Source: Rheinheimera sp. (GTDB lineage: Bacteria; Pseudomonadota; Gammaproteobacteria; Enterobacterales; Alteromonadaceae). From it: a stretch of 64,000 bases of DNA. Position 1 is the stretch's first letter, and every line of letters begins with the position of its first letter. A model generated the notes under the pieces. It did not search any database. It was not told the DNA's origin and saw only the letters and a program-made list of their open reading frames with translations. The translations under genes and the position numbers were made by a program. The stretch spans positions 42,003 through 106,002 of the forward strand of contig DPJG01000020.1 of the NCBI GenBank assembly GCA_003543135.1. Direction: 5' to 3'. Below are positions 37,125 to 48,466 of the stretch, one piece after another.

Positions 37125-37792
37125 TGAAACAGTTTCAGATTGTTGCAGCTTGTGTGCTGAGCCTTATTCTGGCCGGTTGCGCCGGTGGCCATAGTGCAAT
37201 GGATTACAGCGCTTTTAAACAAAGCAAACCCAAATCCATTCTGGTATTGCCACCTGTCAACCACACCACAGAGGTGTTAGCGCCTTATGGCGTGCTGGCC
37301 AATGTGACAGTGCCGCTGGCGGAAGCCGGTTATTATGTATTTCCGGTGGCGCTGGTTGATGAAACCTTTAAAAACAACGGTTTAACTGTTGCTGAAGATA
37401 TTCATGCAGTTTCATTAAAAAAGCTGAACGATATTTTTGGCGCTGACGCAGTGATGTATCTCGAAGTGCAGCAATATGGCACTTCTTATGTGGTGCTCGC
37501 CAGCGACACTGTGGTTGAAGTGCAGGCAAGGCTGGTCGACAGCCACAGCAACGCTGTTTTATGGCAAGGCAAAGCCCGCGCCGCCAGCAGTGAACAAAAT
37601 GGCGGCAACAGGGGCGGTGTGATTGGCATGCTGGTTGAAGCTGCTGTGACGCAAATTCTGGAAACTGCGCTGGATGCCAGCTTTGAAGTGGCCTCTACTG
37701 CTTCAGTGCGGCTGTTTTCGCCGGAATCGCCCACCGGCTTGTTATACGGCCCGCGTTCACCGCACTATGGCAAAGACAAACCGCCGAAATAA
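37121..37792 (+). CDS. DUF799 (GNA1162-type) lipoprotein
   Basis: A 223-residue lipoprotein (lipobox LAGC). The pattern KPKSILVLPPVNHTTEVLAPYGVLANVTVPLAEAGYYVFPVALVDETFKNNG and DAVMYLEVQQYGTSYVVLASDTVVEVQARLVD is characteristic of DUF799, represented by Neisseria GNA1162, whose structure resembles TolB-N/ABC-type outer-membrane components. Third gene of the lipoprotein operon, with a four-base overlap; a terminator follows. Confidence 0.88.
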   Translation: MMKQFQIVAACVLSLILAGCAGGHSAMDYSAFKQSKPKSILVLPPVNHTTEVLAPYGVLANVTVPLAEAGYYVFPVALVDETFKNNGLTVAEDIHAVSLKKLNDIFGADAVMYLEVQQYGTSYVVLASDTVVEVQARLVDSHSNAVLWQGKARAASSEQNGGNRGGVIGMLVEAAVTQILETALDASFEVASTASVRLFSPESPTGLLYGPRSPHYGKDKPPK

Positions 37793-37827
37793 TGTGTTGT
37801 GGTCAGTGCTGAACTTTACAAAATAAG

Positions 37828-37858
37828 AGGCCGGAATTTTACTTCCGGCCTGTTTTTT
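37828..37858 (+). terminator. Terminator of the lipoprotein operon
   Basis: Stem AGGCCGGAA / TTCCGGCCT (37828-37836, 37843-37851) with a TTTTAC loop and T-run. It lies between convergent genes. Confidence 0.88.
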
Positions 37859-37864
37859 GGCTGC

Positions 37865-38077
37865 TTAAAAAGGGTCAAAACTAAAAATCTGTTCCACCGG
37901 TACCTGAAAATATCGCGCCAGTTGCAGTGCAATCACCACTGAAGGGGTAAAGCGGCTGGTTTCTACAGTACTAATGGTTTTGCGTGACACCCCAATGGCG
38001 TCGGCCAGTTGTTGCTGCGACAGCCCTTTGGCGGCGCGCAGCCCGGCAATTCTGTTATATAAGTTTTGTTCGTCCAT
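37865..38077 (-). CDS. XRE-family transcriptional regulator, small
   Basis: A 70-residue helix-turn-helix protein: RIAGLRAAKGLSQQQLADAIGVSRKTISTVETSRFTPSVVIALQLARYFQVPVEQIF. It consists only of the Cro/C1-type domain, like YozG-type regulators. It follows a membrane protein gene in a TGATG arrangement (one-base overlap), so both come from one mRNA. Three copies of a 16-base palindrome lie upstream of the pair, one inside the promoter, which argues for autoregulation. Confidence 0.9.
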   Translation of the reverse strand: MDEQNLYNRIAGLRAAKGLSQQQLADAIGVSRKTISTVETSRFTPSVVIALQLARYFQVPVEQIFSFDPF

Positions 38078-38568
38078 CAGTTCGATTCCGCTGTGCTGTC
38101 ATCCTGCTCATCGAGCGTGGTACGTAAATTCAGATAAAAAGTCAGGGTGCCGACAAACACCGTGAATAAAGGCACCAGCTGTGGCGGCAGCAGGGCTGTT
38201 TTGCCTTCGTTGACCAGCAGTTCGGTAAAGGCGTAACCGGTGAACGCTGTCAGCATGGCGAGTTGAAAGGCCATAGTGGTGGCGCGCTGAAAACGGCTGC
38301 GCAGATATTCGTCCTGAAAATCACCATTGATCTCTTTTATTTTCCAGCCATAAGTCATCATTTTGGGCTGGTGCCTGATTTGGTATAAAAACCACAGCAC
38401 CGACAAAATAATGCCGATACCAAACACATCAGCCAGCATTTTATTGTCGAACCATGCCAGCGTAATGTCCCTGAGCAACTCAAAGCCGGTTAATGCAGTG
38501 ACAAAAGCAGCGCCTGTAATGCCCGACTTCACACAATTTTCCTGATCTTCGATAGTCCATGTTTTCAT
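38077..38568 (-). CDS. Hypothetical membrane protein, cotranscribed with XRE regulator
   Basis: A 163-residue protein with four predicted membrane segments (about residues 15-36, 45-63, 98-118 and 128-148) and an acidic C-terminal tail. Family not recognised. Membrane protein plus short XRE regulator is a recurring bacterial pair, with the membrane partner thought to influence the regulator. The ATG at 38568 (GAGGA upstream) is preferred over an in-frame start at 38613, which would lie inside the operator. Confidence 0.7.
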   Translation of the reverse strand: MKTWTIEDQENCVKSGITGAAFVTALTGFELLRDITLAWFDNKMLADVFGIGIILSVLWFLYQIRHQPKMMTYGWKIKEINGDFQDEYLRSRFQRATTMAFQLAMLTAFTGYAFTELLVNEGKTALLPPQLVPLFTVFVGTLTFYLNLRTTLDEQDDSTAESN

Positions 38569-38595
38569 CTTGTTTGTTCCTCGTGATGGATTGTT

Positions 38596-38664
38596 GATAC
38601 CTTCGGGTATCAATATGAAACCTTAAGGTATCATTGTCAAGTGTTTTTGATACTCTAAGGTTAC
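38596..38664 (-). promoter_or_regulatory. Promoter with three XRE operators
   Basis: Three related 16-base palindromes: GATACCTTCGGGTATC (38596-38611), GAAACCTTAAGGTATC (38617-38632) and GATACTCTAAGGTTAC (38649-38664), consensus GATACCTTAAGGTATC. On the minus strand a perfect -35 TTGACA (complement of 38635-38640) and a -10-like CATATT (complement of 38612-38617) are spaced 17 bases apart with the second palindrome in the spacer. A bound regulator would occlude the promoter. Confidence 0.85.
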
Positions 38665-38788
38665 ATTATTTGCTGCAGCTAAAAACAAGTGCCTCGTGAA
38701 AGGTTGGGGGATTGGCGGTTAGGTGGGCTTTGTGGTGGTTTTATTGTGGCGGTATTTTAGCTGGCGTCTGTTGTCTGGTCGGCTGCAC

Positions 38789-38818
38789 AAAACCGTCGGC
38801 ATTACACCGACGGTTTTT
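38789..38818. terminator. Terminator for the superinfection-immunity-like gene
   Basis: Stem CCGTCGG / CCGACGG (with AAAA / TTTT extension; 38789-38799 and 38807-38818) around a CATTACA loop. T-rich on both strands; located just downstream of the minus-strand gene. Confidence 0.85.
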
Positions 38819-38846
38819 AGCGGTTGCACGCTGCGCTATCGACGGA

Positions 38847-39128
38847 TCAGTTTTGTAGTTTTAACTTGGCTTTGCTGGCCATCGAGGCACTGAGTTTGCC
38901 GGTGACAGCCCAGACACATAAAGCGCCCCAGGCAATCCAGGACAGACCGGCCGGAATATTCAGCATGGCAATTTTTCCGGCATGTTTGCGGTTAAACAGC
39001 AGTGCCAGCAGGCTGGGTAAAAACCAGACCAGCAGGAAAAATGCGCCAAACAACATTAAAAACGGTGTGTCGGCCTGTTGCCAGATTTGCATCAGAGGTT
39101 CGATCAAGCTGTTGAGAGTTTCCATCAT
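38847..39128 (-). CDS. Superinfection-immunity-like small membrane protein
   Basis: A 93-residue protein with two membrane segments (about residues 23-44 and 58-78). The pattern WFLPSLLALLFNRKHAGKIAMLNIPAGLSWIAWGALCVWA resembles the Imm_superinfect family (T4 Imm-like): a polar loop followed by a Leu-Asn helix and a GW-rich helix. These proteins occur both in phages and in ordinary genomes, where the role is unknown. No phage genes are nearby. Confidence 0.65.
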   Translation of the reverse strand: MMETLNSLIEPLMQIWQQADTPFLMLFGAFFLLVWFLPSLLALLFNRKHAGKIAMLNIPAGLSWIAWGALCVWAVTGKLSASMASKAKLKLQN

Positions 39129-39206
39129 TGTATCCTTGTGTTGATTGGCTGATAGCCAGGATTTCTAAATTAAGTTGTTAATTTTTAACGTTTTTAATTG
39201 GGATGT

Positions 39207-40667
39207 TTAAAGTTTGGTCTGGCTTAATGCAGGTAACAGCGCGCGCAGTTCTGCCACCTGATGGGCTTTCCCCCCTTGCACCACAGTCTGAATGCTGTTT
39301 AGCGCTGTTAAGTCCTGGGTTGGATCCTGGCTTAACACAATAAAGTCCGCCGCAAAGCCTGCTTTGAGTTCCCCCAGATTCTGCAGCCCCAGATGTTTGG
39401 CGCCGCCAATGGTGGCCAGTTGCAACACTTGCCAGTTATTGAGGCCAGCGGCTTTGCTCAATTGCAGCTCGCGCAGGTAAAAAGGGCCGCTGGCGCTTAG
39501 ATCGGTGCCAATGGCTAAAGGTACCCCGGCGTCATACAGCCGTTTAAACAGTTGCAGCACCTTGGGCATTTGTTGTTGCGCTTGTGCCACTTCGGCTTTG
39601 GTCCAGTCGTAACTTGGCGCCGCCATCAAACCACGCCAGCTGTTGCGGCTTTGTGGGTGAAACACCCACATCTGATCTTCCGGGTACAGGCGCTCCAGCT
39701 CGCGGGCAAAATAAAACAGTTCATTGACCACCAGGGTTAAATCTAATCTGGTTTGCTGACGGGCCAGCGTCTGAAGCAGTTGCTGCATAGGTTTACTGTC
39801 ATAATCCACATGCTCAAACCATTGATAGATAAACCTTTGGTTCATCGGGTTTTTGCGGGATGCCAGATAAGCATCGCGCGCCTGACCTGTCAGCAATTCT
39901 GCGCTGGTGGGCAGGGCGTGGGTTAACATATCAATGCCCTGATCGGCGGCAAATTGCCAGCTTACCTGGTCCAGATGGGCAATGGTTTTTAAGCCCGCCG
40001 CTTTCGCCAGCCGAATCCCCATCGCCACTTCTGCCTGGCCCAGGCCAAAATACAGTTTGATCACCTGTACCCCCAGCGCTTTTTGCCTTGCTATTTCGGC
40101 TTGCCAGCCTGCTTCGTCTTTGGGGTACACCGAGCCGCCCAAAATCGGCATAGGCTCAAAGATATAACCGGCATAAAACAACTTGGGCCCCAGCCACTGC
40201 CCTTGTTGTTGCGCCCTGGCATATTGGGCATTGGCTTCGGGTTCGCCAGCTGGGCTAAAAGCTGTGGTGACGCCTGTGGCTAAGGTGCTGATGGCATGAT
40301 ACTGAGTGATTTCCGGATGGCCTTTCATTGTGATCACTGGGGCGCCGTTCACCATTTCCACTCGGTGCGGGCCTGCGGTCAGATGTAAATGCACGTCAAT
40401 TAAACCCGGCATGACAAACTGGTCGTTTAAATTGATCTGTTGGCTGGCCTTGGGTAAAGATCCAGTGGTATTGGCCTGGCCCTGGTCAATAATGTTTCCG
40501 TTTTGCACCAGCAACCAGCCGTTTTCCGTACGCTGTTGGTTGGCCGGATTGATTAAAGTGGCATTGTGATAAAGCACTGTGTCCATTCTGGCCAGCTGTT
40601 CTTCCGCCTTGCCGGTCAGGCTGCAGAGCAGTGCCGGGATCAATGCCAAACGAAATAAGTTGTTCAT
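39207..40667 (-). CDS. Amidohydrolase family protein, exported
   Basis: A 486-residue metal-dependent hydrolase with a signal peptide (MNNLFRLALIPALLCSLTGKA). The metal-binding motif is MPGLIDVHLHL near residue 90, with other ligands in LKTIAHLDQ, DMLTHALP and IGTDLSASGP. The C-terminus completes the composite beta-sandwich (LGELKAGFAADFIVLSQDP). It resembles imidazolonepropionase-like enzymes and the periplasmic prolidase/dipeptidase branch. Substrate unknown. AGGAG is properly placed before the ATG. Confidence 0.85.
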   Translation of the reverse strand: MNNLFRLALIPALLCSLTGKAEEQLARMDTVLYHNATLINPANQQRTENGWLLVQNGNIIDQGQANTTGSLPKASQQINLNDQFVMPGLIDVHLHLTAGPHRVEMVNGAPVITMKGHPEITQYHAISTLATGVTTAFSPAGEPEANAQYARAQQQGQWLGPKLFYAGYIFEPMPILGGSVYPKDEAGWQAEIARQKALGVQVIKLYFGLGQAEVAMGIRLAKAAGLKTIAHLDQVSWQFAADQGIDMLTHALPTSAELLTGQARDAYLASRKNPMNQRFIYQWFEHVDYDSKPMQQLLQTLARQQTRLDLTLVVNELFYFARELERLYPEDQMWVFHPQSRNSWRGLMAAPSYDWTKAEVAQAQQQMPKVLQLFKRLYDAGVPLAIGTDLSASGPFYLRELQLSKAAGLNNWQVLQLATIGGAKHLGLQNLGELKAGFAADFIVLSQDPTQDLTALNSIQTVVQGGKAHQVAELRALLPALSQTKL

Positions 40668-40835
40668 TCTATGCTCCTGTCTATGGTGACAAATATTCTG
40701 TTGTTGCTCCTTAAGTCGTTGATCTTGTTCTGGCTGTTACAGATTATTTTTTTATTTTTTTGTGTAACACTTGAGCGCAACGCACAGACTCATCAGGTGC
40801 GCAGGAAAAAATAAGCAACAGGAAGGCAAAACATT

Positions 40836-41372
40836 TTGACCGCAACCACCACCACAACCGCAGAACGGCAGGCACAAACAGCTGAACAGTTTTTGTTGCA
40901 GCTGTGGCAGCAGCAGCAGGGTGCTATAAGCCGCACCCTGCTGGCGTGTGAAGCCGATGCCGCAGCACGGCAGGACTTAAAACAGGATATTTATCTGGCG
41001 TTACATCAGTCGGCCGCCCGGCTGCAAGCAGCAGAAAACCCCAGGGCCTATTTGTTTCGTATTGTGCATAACGTGACAGTCGACCACATTGCCCAGGCGC
41101 AAAAACATAAATGGCAACCGCTGGATGAAGAGATGCAGGCGCAGTTACTGGACGACTGCCCGTCCGGACAGATAGGTGAGCAGCAGCAAAATAACAGACT
41201 GCTACAGGCGGTGCGCCAGCTGTCGGCGGCCAACCGACAGGTGATTTTGCTGGCGATGGAAGATATGGATGCAGTGGAAATTGCACAGGTACTGCAAATT
41301 AGCCATGGTGCTGTGCGCGTGCGGCTGAACCGGGCAAAAACAGAATTGATGGAGTTGATGCAAGATGAATAA
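40836..41372 (+). CDS. ECF-type RNA polymerase sigma factor
   Basis: A 178-residue sigma-70 family factor with only regions 2 and 4: RAYLFRIVHNVTVDHIAQAQKHKW (region 2) and AVEIAQVLQISHGAVRVRLNRAKTELMELM (region 4.2 HTH). The start is a TTG codon preceded by AGGAAGG nine bases upstream. The downstream gene overlaps by eight bases and encodes a membrane protein, likely its anti-sigma or sensor partner. Which stress it answers is unknown. Confidence 0.9.
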   Translation: MTATTTTTAERQAQTAEQFLLQLWQQQQGAISRTLLACEADAAARQDLKQDIYLALHQSAARLQAAENPRAYLFRIVHNVTVDHIAQAQKHKWQPLDEEMQAQLLDDCPSGQIGEQQQNNRLLQAVRQLSAANRQVILLAMEDMDAVEIAQVLQISHGAVRVRLNRAKTELMELMQDE

Positions 41373-41961
41373 TGAATTTGATTTTGCTGCTTTAAGCAAA
41401 AGCTGGCAGCAACAGCCGGTAGCGGCTGCCACTGTGCCTACTGCCGCAGATTTAACCCAGGCCCGGCAACGGCAGCGGCAACAATGGTTGTTGCTGGCTG
41501 GTGAATGGCTGGGTGCTGCGGCTATGGCCGGCACTGCTTTGTGGTTGGTGACATCTATGCAGGATTGGCTCAGTTATATTGCCGCCGTATTTTTGCTGAT
41601 TGGTGTGCTGATGAGCCTGTATGTCAGCTGGCATGTGCACCGGCCTTTATTGGCTTATGACAACTGGAGCAGCAGCGGTGTGCTGGCGTTCCGGCTGCGC
41701 AGTTGTCAGCTGTCGTTGTTGTATTACCGTTACAACCAGTTGGCCTGTGCTTTATTGGTGCTGTTTGTGGTGGTGTTGTGGGGCTTGTGGTTCTGGCAAC
41801 CGGCATTAGTGCCGGCGGCGATGTTAAAGTTTTATAGTTTGATTGCGCTGCCATTATGTCTGTACGGCATCTATCTGTTGCAACAGCGTATTGGCAATAA
41901 ACAGCAGGAAATAGCGCCGTTGCAGGCACTGCTACAGGATTTTCAGTCTGAGACGGTCTGA
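41365..41961 (+). CDS. Membrane protein cotranscribed with the ECF sigma factor, putative anti-sigma
   Basis: A 198-residue protein with an N-terminal cytoplasmic segment of about 45 residues (FDFAALSKSWQQQPV, Gln-rich) followed by four membrane helices (about 48-70, 75-95, 125-145 and 150-170). It lacks the zinc-binding HxxxCxxC motif of ZAS-type anti-sigma factors. The role as regulator of the upstream sigma factor is inferred from the overlap and position only. Confidence 0.7.
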   Translation: MNNEFDFAALSKSWQQQPVAAATVPTAADLTQARQRQRQQWLLLAGEWLGAAAMAGTALWLVTSMQDWLSYIAAVFLLIGVLMSLYVSWHVHRPLLAYDNWSSSGVLAFRLRSCQLSLLYYRYNQLACALLVLFVVVLWGLWFWQPALVPAAMLKFYSLIALPLCLYGIYLLQQRIGNKQQEIAPLQALLQDFQSETV

Positions 41962-42036
41962 ATACTAATTTCTGAACAGCCCAGGCCGTTCAGCCGCCAG
42001 AATCCCAACTTTGGGTTCTGGCGGGTACAAGTGAAG

Positions 42037-42690
42037 TTATTCTGCTTTATTGACCTGAGGGTAACGGTACCAACGGTACACTATGGCGAGTATGGCCAGT
42101 ACAAAAAGCACCGCAGAAATCATAATCAGCCCTTTGGTCAGCAGATGATGATATTGCTCCAGTTGCGGCATTTTCATCAGGCTGGAGCTGAGCAGGCTTA
42201 AGGTAAAAGTCCAGCAGAAGGCGCTGACAAAACTCACCAGTGCCACTTTGGGCAGTTTCATGCCGGTCATGCCCATCAGCATGGGCGTGAGTACCCGGAC
42301 AAAAGGCACAAAACGTGACGAAAACATCGCCATAAAACCGTGTTTTTCCAGAAGAACATGGGCACGTGGCAGGCTACCCTGCGGCACCATCCGTTCAATG
42401 TGATGCATAAAGCGGGTGTGGGCCAGCGCATAACCCTGCCAGTAGGCCACCAGACTGCCAAGGCCGGCGGCCAAGGGTAAATACAACAAGGTTACTTCGT
42501 AACCTATGACACCGGAGGCGACCAAACCGCCGCTGAGCAGCACCAGACTGTCGCCTGGTAAAGGCAAAAATACAAAAGCGGATTCAAGAAATAAAATCAG
42601 TACCAGACAAAACACCACCATCATCATGGCGCCGTGGCTGACCAGCAGTTGGTAATCTTGTTGCCAGATAGCAATTAAGGCGTCGTACAT
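42037..42690 (-). CDS. DedA family membrane protein
   Basis: A 217-residue integral membrane protein. The DedA/SNARE-associated signature is visible: ESAFVFLPLPGDSLVLLSGGLVASG, GSLVAYWQGYALAHT, and FSSRFVPFVRVLTPMLMGMTGM, holding the conserved Glu, Asp and Arg residues. The family acts in membrane homeostasis and undecaprenyl-phosphate or phospholipid flipping. ATG 42690 with GGAG is preferred over the in-frame start at 42729. Confidence 0.92.
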   Translation of the reverse strand: MYDALIAIWQQDYQLLVSHGAMMMVVFCLVLILFLESAFVFLPLPGDSLVLLSGGLVASGVIGYEVTLLYLPLAAGLGSLVAYWQGYALAHTRFMHHIERMVPQGSLPRAHVLLEKHGFMAMFSSRFVPFVRVLTPMLMGMTGMKLPKVALVSFVSAFCWTFTLSLLSSSLMKMPQLEQYHHLLTKGLIMISAVLFVLAILAIVYRWYRYPQVNKAE

Positions 42691-42961
42691 GCAGCAGGCT
42701 CCGTGGAAAATGCGCCAAACCCCGCACATTAAGGCAGTAGTTTGGCAAAACGGCAGCGGGCTTTTTAGCCTGATCTGCGCTTGGGGTCAACCCAAAATAC
42801 CGCTTTTATCTGGTACTAATGGGGTGATGCTTAGTAACAGGGTTGTATTTTAAAGAAAAATAACGCGACGCCTGAAGTCAAAAAATTGGAGCAGTGCTGT
42901 GTTCCGGCCACTGATTGATCCAACAGGCCGCTTTGGGACCGGCCTGTTGTCAGAGTCTGAC

Positions 42962-43438
42962 TTAACCTTCGATGGCAAAAAGTTCAACATCAAAAATCAG
43001 CGTGGAGCCCGGTGGAATTTTACCGGCATTACGGCTGCCATAAGCCAGGTTTGACGGGATAAAAAAACGGAATTTGTCGCCTGTTTTCATCAGCTGCAGC
43101 CCTTCGGTCCAGCCAGGGATCACCCGGTTTAACGGAAAGCTGATGGTTTCACCACGTTCTACCGACGAATCAAACACAGTGCCGTTAATTAAAGTGCCGT
43201 GATAATGCACTGTCACAGTGCTGGCAGGACCCGGGTGTTTGTCGCCGTTGCCTTGTTGTAACACCAGATATTGCAGGCCGCTGCTGGTGGTTTTCACCCC
43301 TTCTTTTTTGCTGTTTTCAGCGAGAAAAGCCGAGCCTTGTTCCACATTCAGCGCCGCGGTTTTGCCGTTGTTGGCACTGCTGTAAAAATAATAAACAACA
43401 CAAGCTAACACAAAGATTATTAACGCAATTTTCATCAT
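42962..43438 (-). CDS. FKBP-type peptidyl-prolyl isomerase, membrane-anchored
   Basis: A 158-residue protein with an N-terminal hydrophobic segment (MMKIALIIFVLACVVYYFYSS) that is an uncleaved anchor or signal. The FKBP domain follows: GLQYLVLQQGNGDKHPGPASTVTVHYHGTLINGTVFDSSVERGETISFPLNRVIPGWTEGLQLMKTGDKFRFFIPSNLAYG, with the usual aromatic pocket. Catalyses cis-trans proline isomerisation, presumably in the periplasm. It is similar in domain layout to FkpA/FklB-like proteins but shorter. Confidence 0.92.
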   Translation of the reverse strand: MMKIALIIFVLACVVYYFYSSANNGKTAALNVEQGSAFLAENSKKEGVKTTSSGLQYLVLQQGNGDKHPGPASTVTVHYHGTLINGTVFDSSVERGETISFPLNRVIPGWTEGLQLMKTGDKFRFFIPSNLAYGSRNAGKIPPGSTLIFDVELFAIEG

Positions 43439-43583
43439 AAATCCGATTGTAGGCAAAAGAGCTTTATCTTAGGGTTATTGTGGCCTGCGGTCAAAATAAC
43501 TCTGCCGTCGCTTTGACTCACGATAACCGGAACGTCAAACCGCCAAAACCCGCTCTGCGCTGCAAGCCCTGGGATCAGGCAAT

Positions 43584-43612
43584 AAAAAAGCAGGCGGCTG
43601 CCTGCTTTTTTT
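43584..43612. terminator. Terminator between FKBP and ilvE genes
   Basis: Stem GCAGGC / GCCTGC (43590-43595, 43600-43605) with a GGCT loop, A-run before and T-run after. On the minus strand it lies just after ilvE. Confidence 0.92.
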
Positions 43613-43632
43613 CTGTAAGTACTGACGAGTGC

Positions 43633-44625
43633 TTAGATCTTCGTTAACCAGCCATGTTTATCTTCGGCTCTGCCCCACTGAATATCATTCAGTGCCTGAC
43701 GCAGTTTGCTGGTGGTTGGGCCAGGTTCACCTGAACCTACTTTAATTTCTTTGCCCTGATAAATCAGCGTGCCAACAGGGGCCAGTACAGCCGCAGTGCC
43801 GGAAAGGGCTGCTTCTGTGCCTGGTTTGGCGGCGCGCTCCAGCAGTTCAGCCACTGTCAGTTCACGCTCAGACACTGTCATGCCTAAATCGCGGGCTAAA
43901 GTGAGGATAGTGTCGCGCGTCACACCATGCAGGAAAGAAGCATCCAGTGCTTTGGTAATAATTTCGTTGCCGTCAATCAGCAGGAAGTTGGCTGCGCCTG
44001 TTTCCTGCACGTCGCCATTCGGACAGAACAACACCTGATCGGCCTGATATTTGGCTTTGGCCTGCATGGTCGGTTGCAGTGCACTGGCGTAGTTGCCGCC
44101 ACTTTTAATCATGCCCATATGCGGCGCGCAGCGCGCGTTGTCTTCCATCAGCAGACGCAAAGCGCGGCTGCCGCCGGCAAAATAGTCACCCACAGGCGAC
44201 AGCAACACATACAGCATCGAGGTTAAAGTTGGGGTGGCCGCTTTACCAATGGCAGGTTCAGTGCCGATATGGGTTGGGCGGATATACATGGAGCCCGGAG
44301 GTGTTGGTACATCGGCTGCATAATGGCGCACTATGTCCACAATCATCTGGCTTAACAGTGCCGGGTCAAACTTTGGTAACGACAATAACTCTGTGCTTTG
44401 CAGCATACGGGCAACGTTTTTATCCATACGGAAAATGGCCACTGAACCATCGTCATGGCGAAAGGCTTTTAAACCTTCAAAACAGGTGCTGGCGTAATGC
44501 AGCACATGGGCGCCCGGATGCAGGCTGATGCTGTTGGCGCTGACTATTGCGCTGTTGCCCCAGGCGTTACCATCAAATTGAGCCATTGCCATTTCAGGCA
44601 TAAATACACTACCAAATGCTGCCAT
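43633..44625 (-). CDS. ilvE: Branched-chain amino acid aminotransferase
   Basis: PLP fold type IV transaminase; last step of Leu, Ile and Val synthesis, cytoplasmic. Visible features: HYASTCFEGLKAFRHDDGSVAIFR near the N-terminus, the lysine in MIKSGGNYASALQPTMQAKAKYQADQVLFC (Lys forms the Schiff base), and NEIITKALDASFLHGVTRDTILTLARDLG with the cofactor phosphate loop. At 330 residues it fits the longer IlvE class (E. coli 309). ATG 44625 with AGGA upstream is chosen over longer frames reaching 44769. It is not part of the ilvGMDA operon here. Confidence 0.93.
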   Translation of the reverse strand: MAAFGSVFMPEMAMAQFDGNAWGNSAIVSANSISLHPGAHVLHYASTCFEGLKAFRHDDGSVAIFRMDKNVARMLQSTELLSLPKFDPALLSQMIVDIVRHYAADVPTPPGSMYIRPTHIGTEPAIGKAATPTLTSMLYVLLSPVGDYFAGGSRALRLLMEDNARCAPHMGMIKSGGNYASALQPTMQAKAKYQADQVLFCPNGDVQETGAANFLLIDGNEIITKALDASFLHGVTRDTILTLARDLGMTVSERELTVAELLERAAKPGTEAALSGTAAVLAPVGTLIYQGKEIKVGSGEPGPTTSKLRQALNDIQWGRAEDKHGWLTKI

Positions 44626-47420
<2,795 letters not shown>

Positions 47421-47450
47421 AGGTCGTTAAGTCACAGCGTTTTGACCTGT

Positions 47451-47480
47451 AACAGCACTGCCCGGCAGTGCTGTTTTTTT
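47451..47480 (+). terminator. Terminator of katG
   Basis: Stem ACAGCACTGCC / GGCAGTGCTGT (47452-47462, 47464-47474) with a very tight loop, followed by seven T residues. Confidence 0.85.
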
Positions 47481-47617
47481 CTGTGTTGCTCAGGATACAC
47501 AGCGCGAACTGCTGACATTTGTCACTCGACTTTGCTGATTGCTGACACTAACTTAACGGCAGGCAGATCGGCATCATTGTGTTGTCAACGCCAGGGGGGC
47601 GTTTTAACGGAGCAACA

Positions 47618-48355
47618 ATGATGAAATTTCCACACAATAACTCTCAGTTACAGATGCCGGCTATACGCAAGGTGCTGCGTCCGCTGTTGCTGCTGGCTGT
47701 ACTTAGTCAGCCAGCGCTGGCGGCTACCGATTTAACCGCCATTGATGTTGCGGCGCAGCGGCTGGATTTGGCCGCACTGCAACAACAAAGCGCCATAGCA
47801 CAGGATGATTATCAGTTTGCTTATGCCCAATACCGGCTGGCTGTTGCCGCTTCGGTGCGTGGCGACGAAAGGCTGTTAAAGCCTGCGCTGCAAGCGGCAG
47901 CTGAGCGGTTAGAACAACTGCTAAAAGCTGAGCCGGATACCGATTTAACCACAGAAGCACTGGCATTATTAGCGCTGACCCGCGGCATGCAGGCTGGTTA
48001 TTATCCGATTAAAGGCGCTTATTATGGCAAGTTGTCCGGTGATGCACTGGCAAAAAGTAAAGAGCTGCAGGCTGACAATCCACGGGTGTTATTGGCGGGC
48101 GCTATTCTGGCTTATCAAACCCCGACTTTATTTGGTGGCGATAAAAAACAGGCCTTAGTGCAGGCCGAAGCTGCGGTACAGGCTTTTGCCAGACCTTGTG
48201 CCGCCATTTGTTGGGGTCAAGCTGAAGCTTATGTCTGGCGTGGTTTAGCAAAAAAAGAAGCCGGTGACAACGCAGGGGCCAAAGCCGACTGGACTGAGGC
48301 TTTGCGCCAGCAGCCGGATTATGGCTGGGCCAGGAAGTTATTGCAGGGTTCTTAA
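47618..48355 (+). CDS. TPR-like periplasmic protein, hypothetical
   Basis: A 245-residue protein with a signal peptide (hydrophobic VLRPLLLLAVLSQPALA). The rest is helical, Ala/Leu/Gln-rich, with TPR-like helix pairs (for example FAYAQYRLAVAASVRGDERLLKPAL and AEAYVWRGLAKKEAGDNAGAKADWTEAL). Function unknown. GGAG is five bases before the ATG at 47618. The DesK-like kinase gene begins 111 bases downstream on the same strand. Confidence 0.65.
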   Translation: MMKFPHNNSQLQMPAIRKVLRPLLLLAVLSQPALAATDLTAIDVAAQRLDLAALQQQSAIAQDDYQFAYAQYRLAVAASVRGDERLLKPALQAAAERLEQLLKAEPDTDLTTEALALLALTRGMQAGYYPIKGAYYGKLSGDALAKSKELQADNPRVLLAGAILAYQTPTLFGGDKKQALVQAEAAVQAFARPCAAICWGQAEAYVWRGLAKKEAGDNAGAKADWTEALRQQPDYGWARKLLQGS

Positions 48356-48466
48356 CAGGTTAATAGCTGGCTGGCGGCAACAAAGCAAAAGCAACAGGCA
48401 ACAGCAATAGTTGCCTGTTGTGCCGCACCAAGGGGATGCAGTATTGAATAAACAGCAGAGGGCAGC

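Noticed and set aside
38847..39128. Prophage remnant based on superinfection-immunity-like protein
   Set aside because: No integrase, structural or lysis genes and no att-like repeats are nearby; the family also occurs outside phages.
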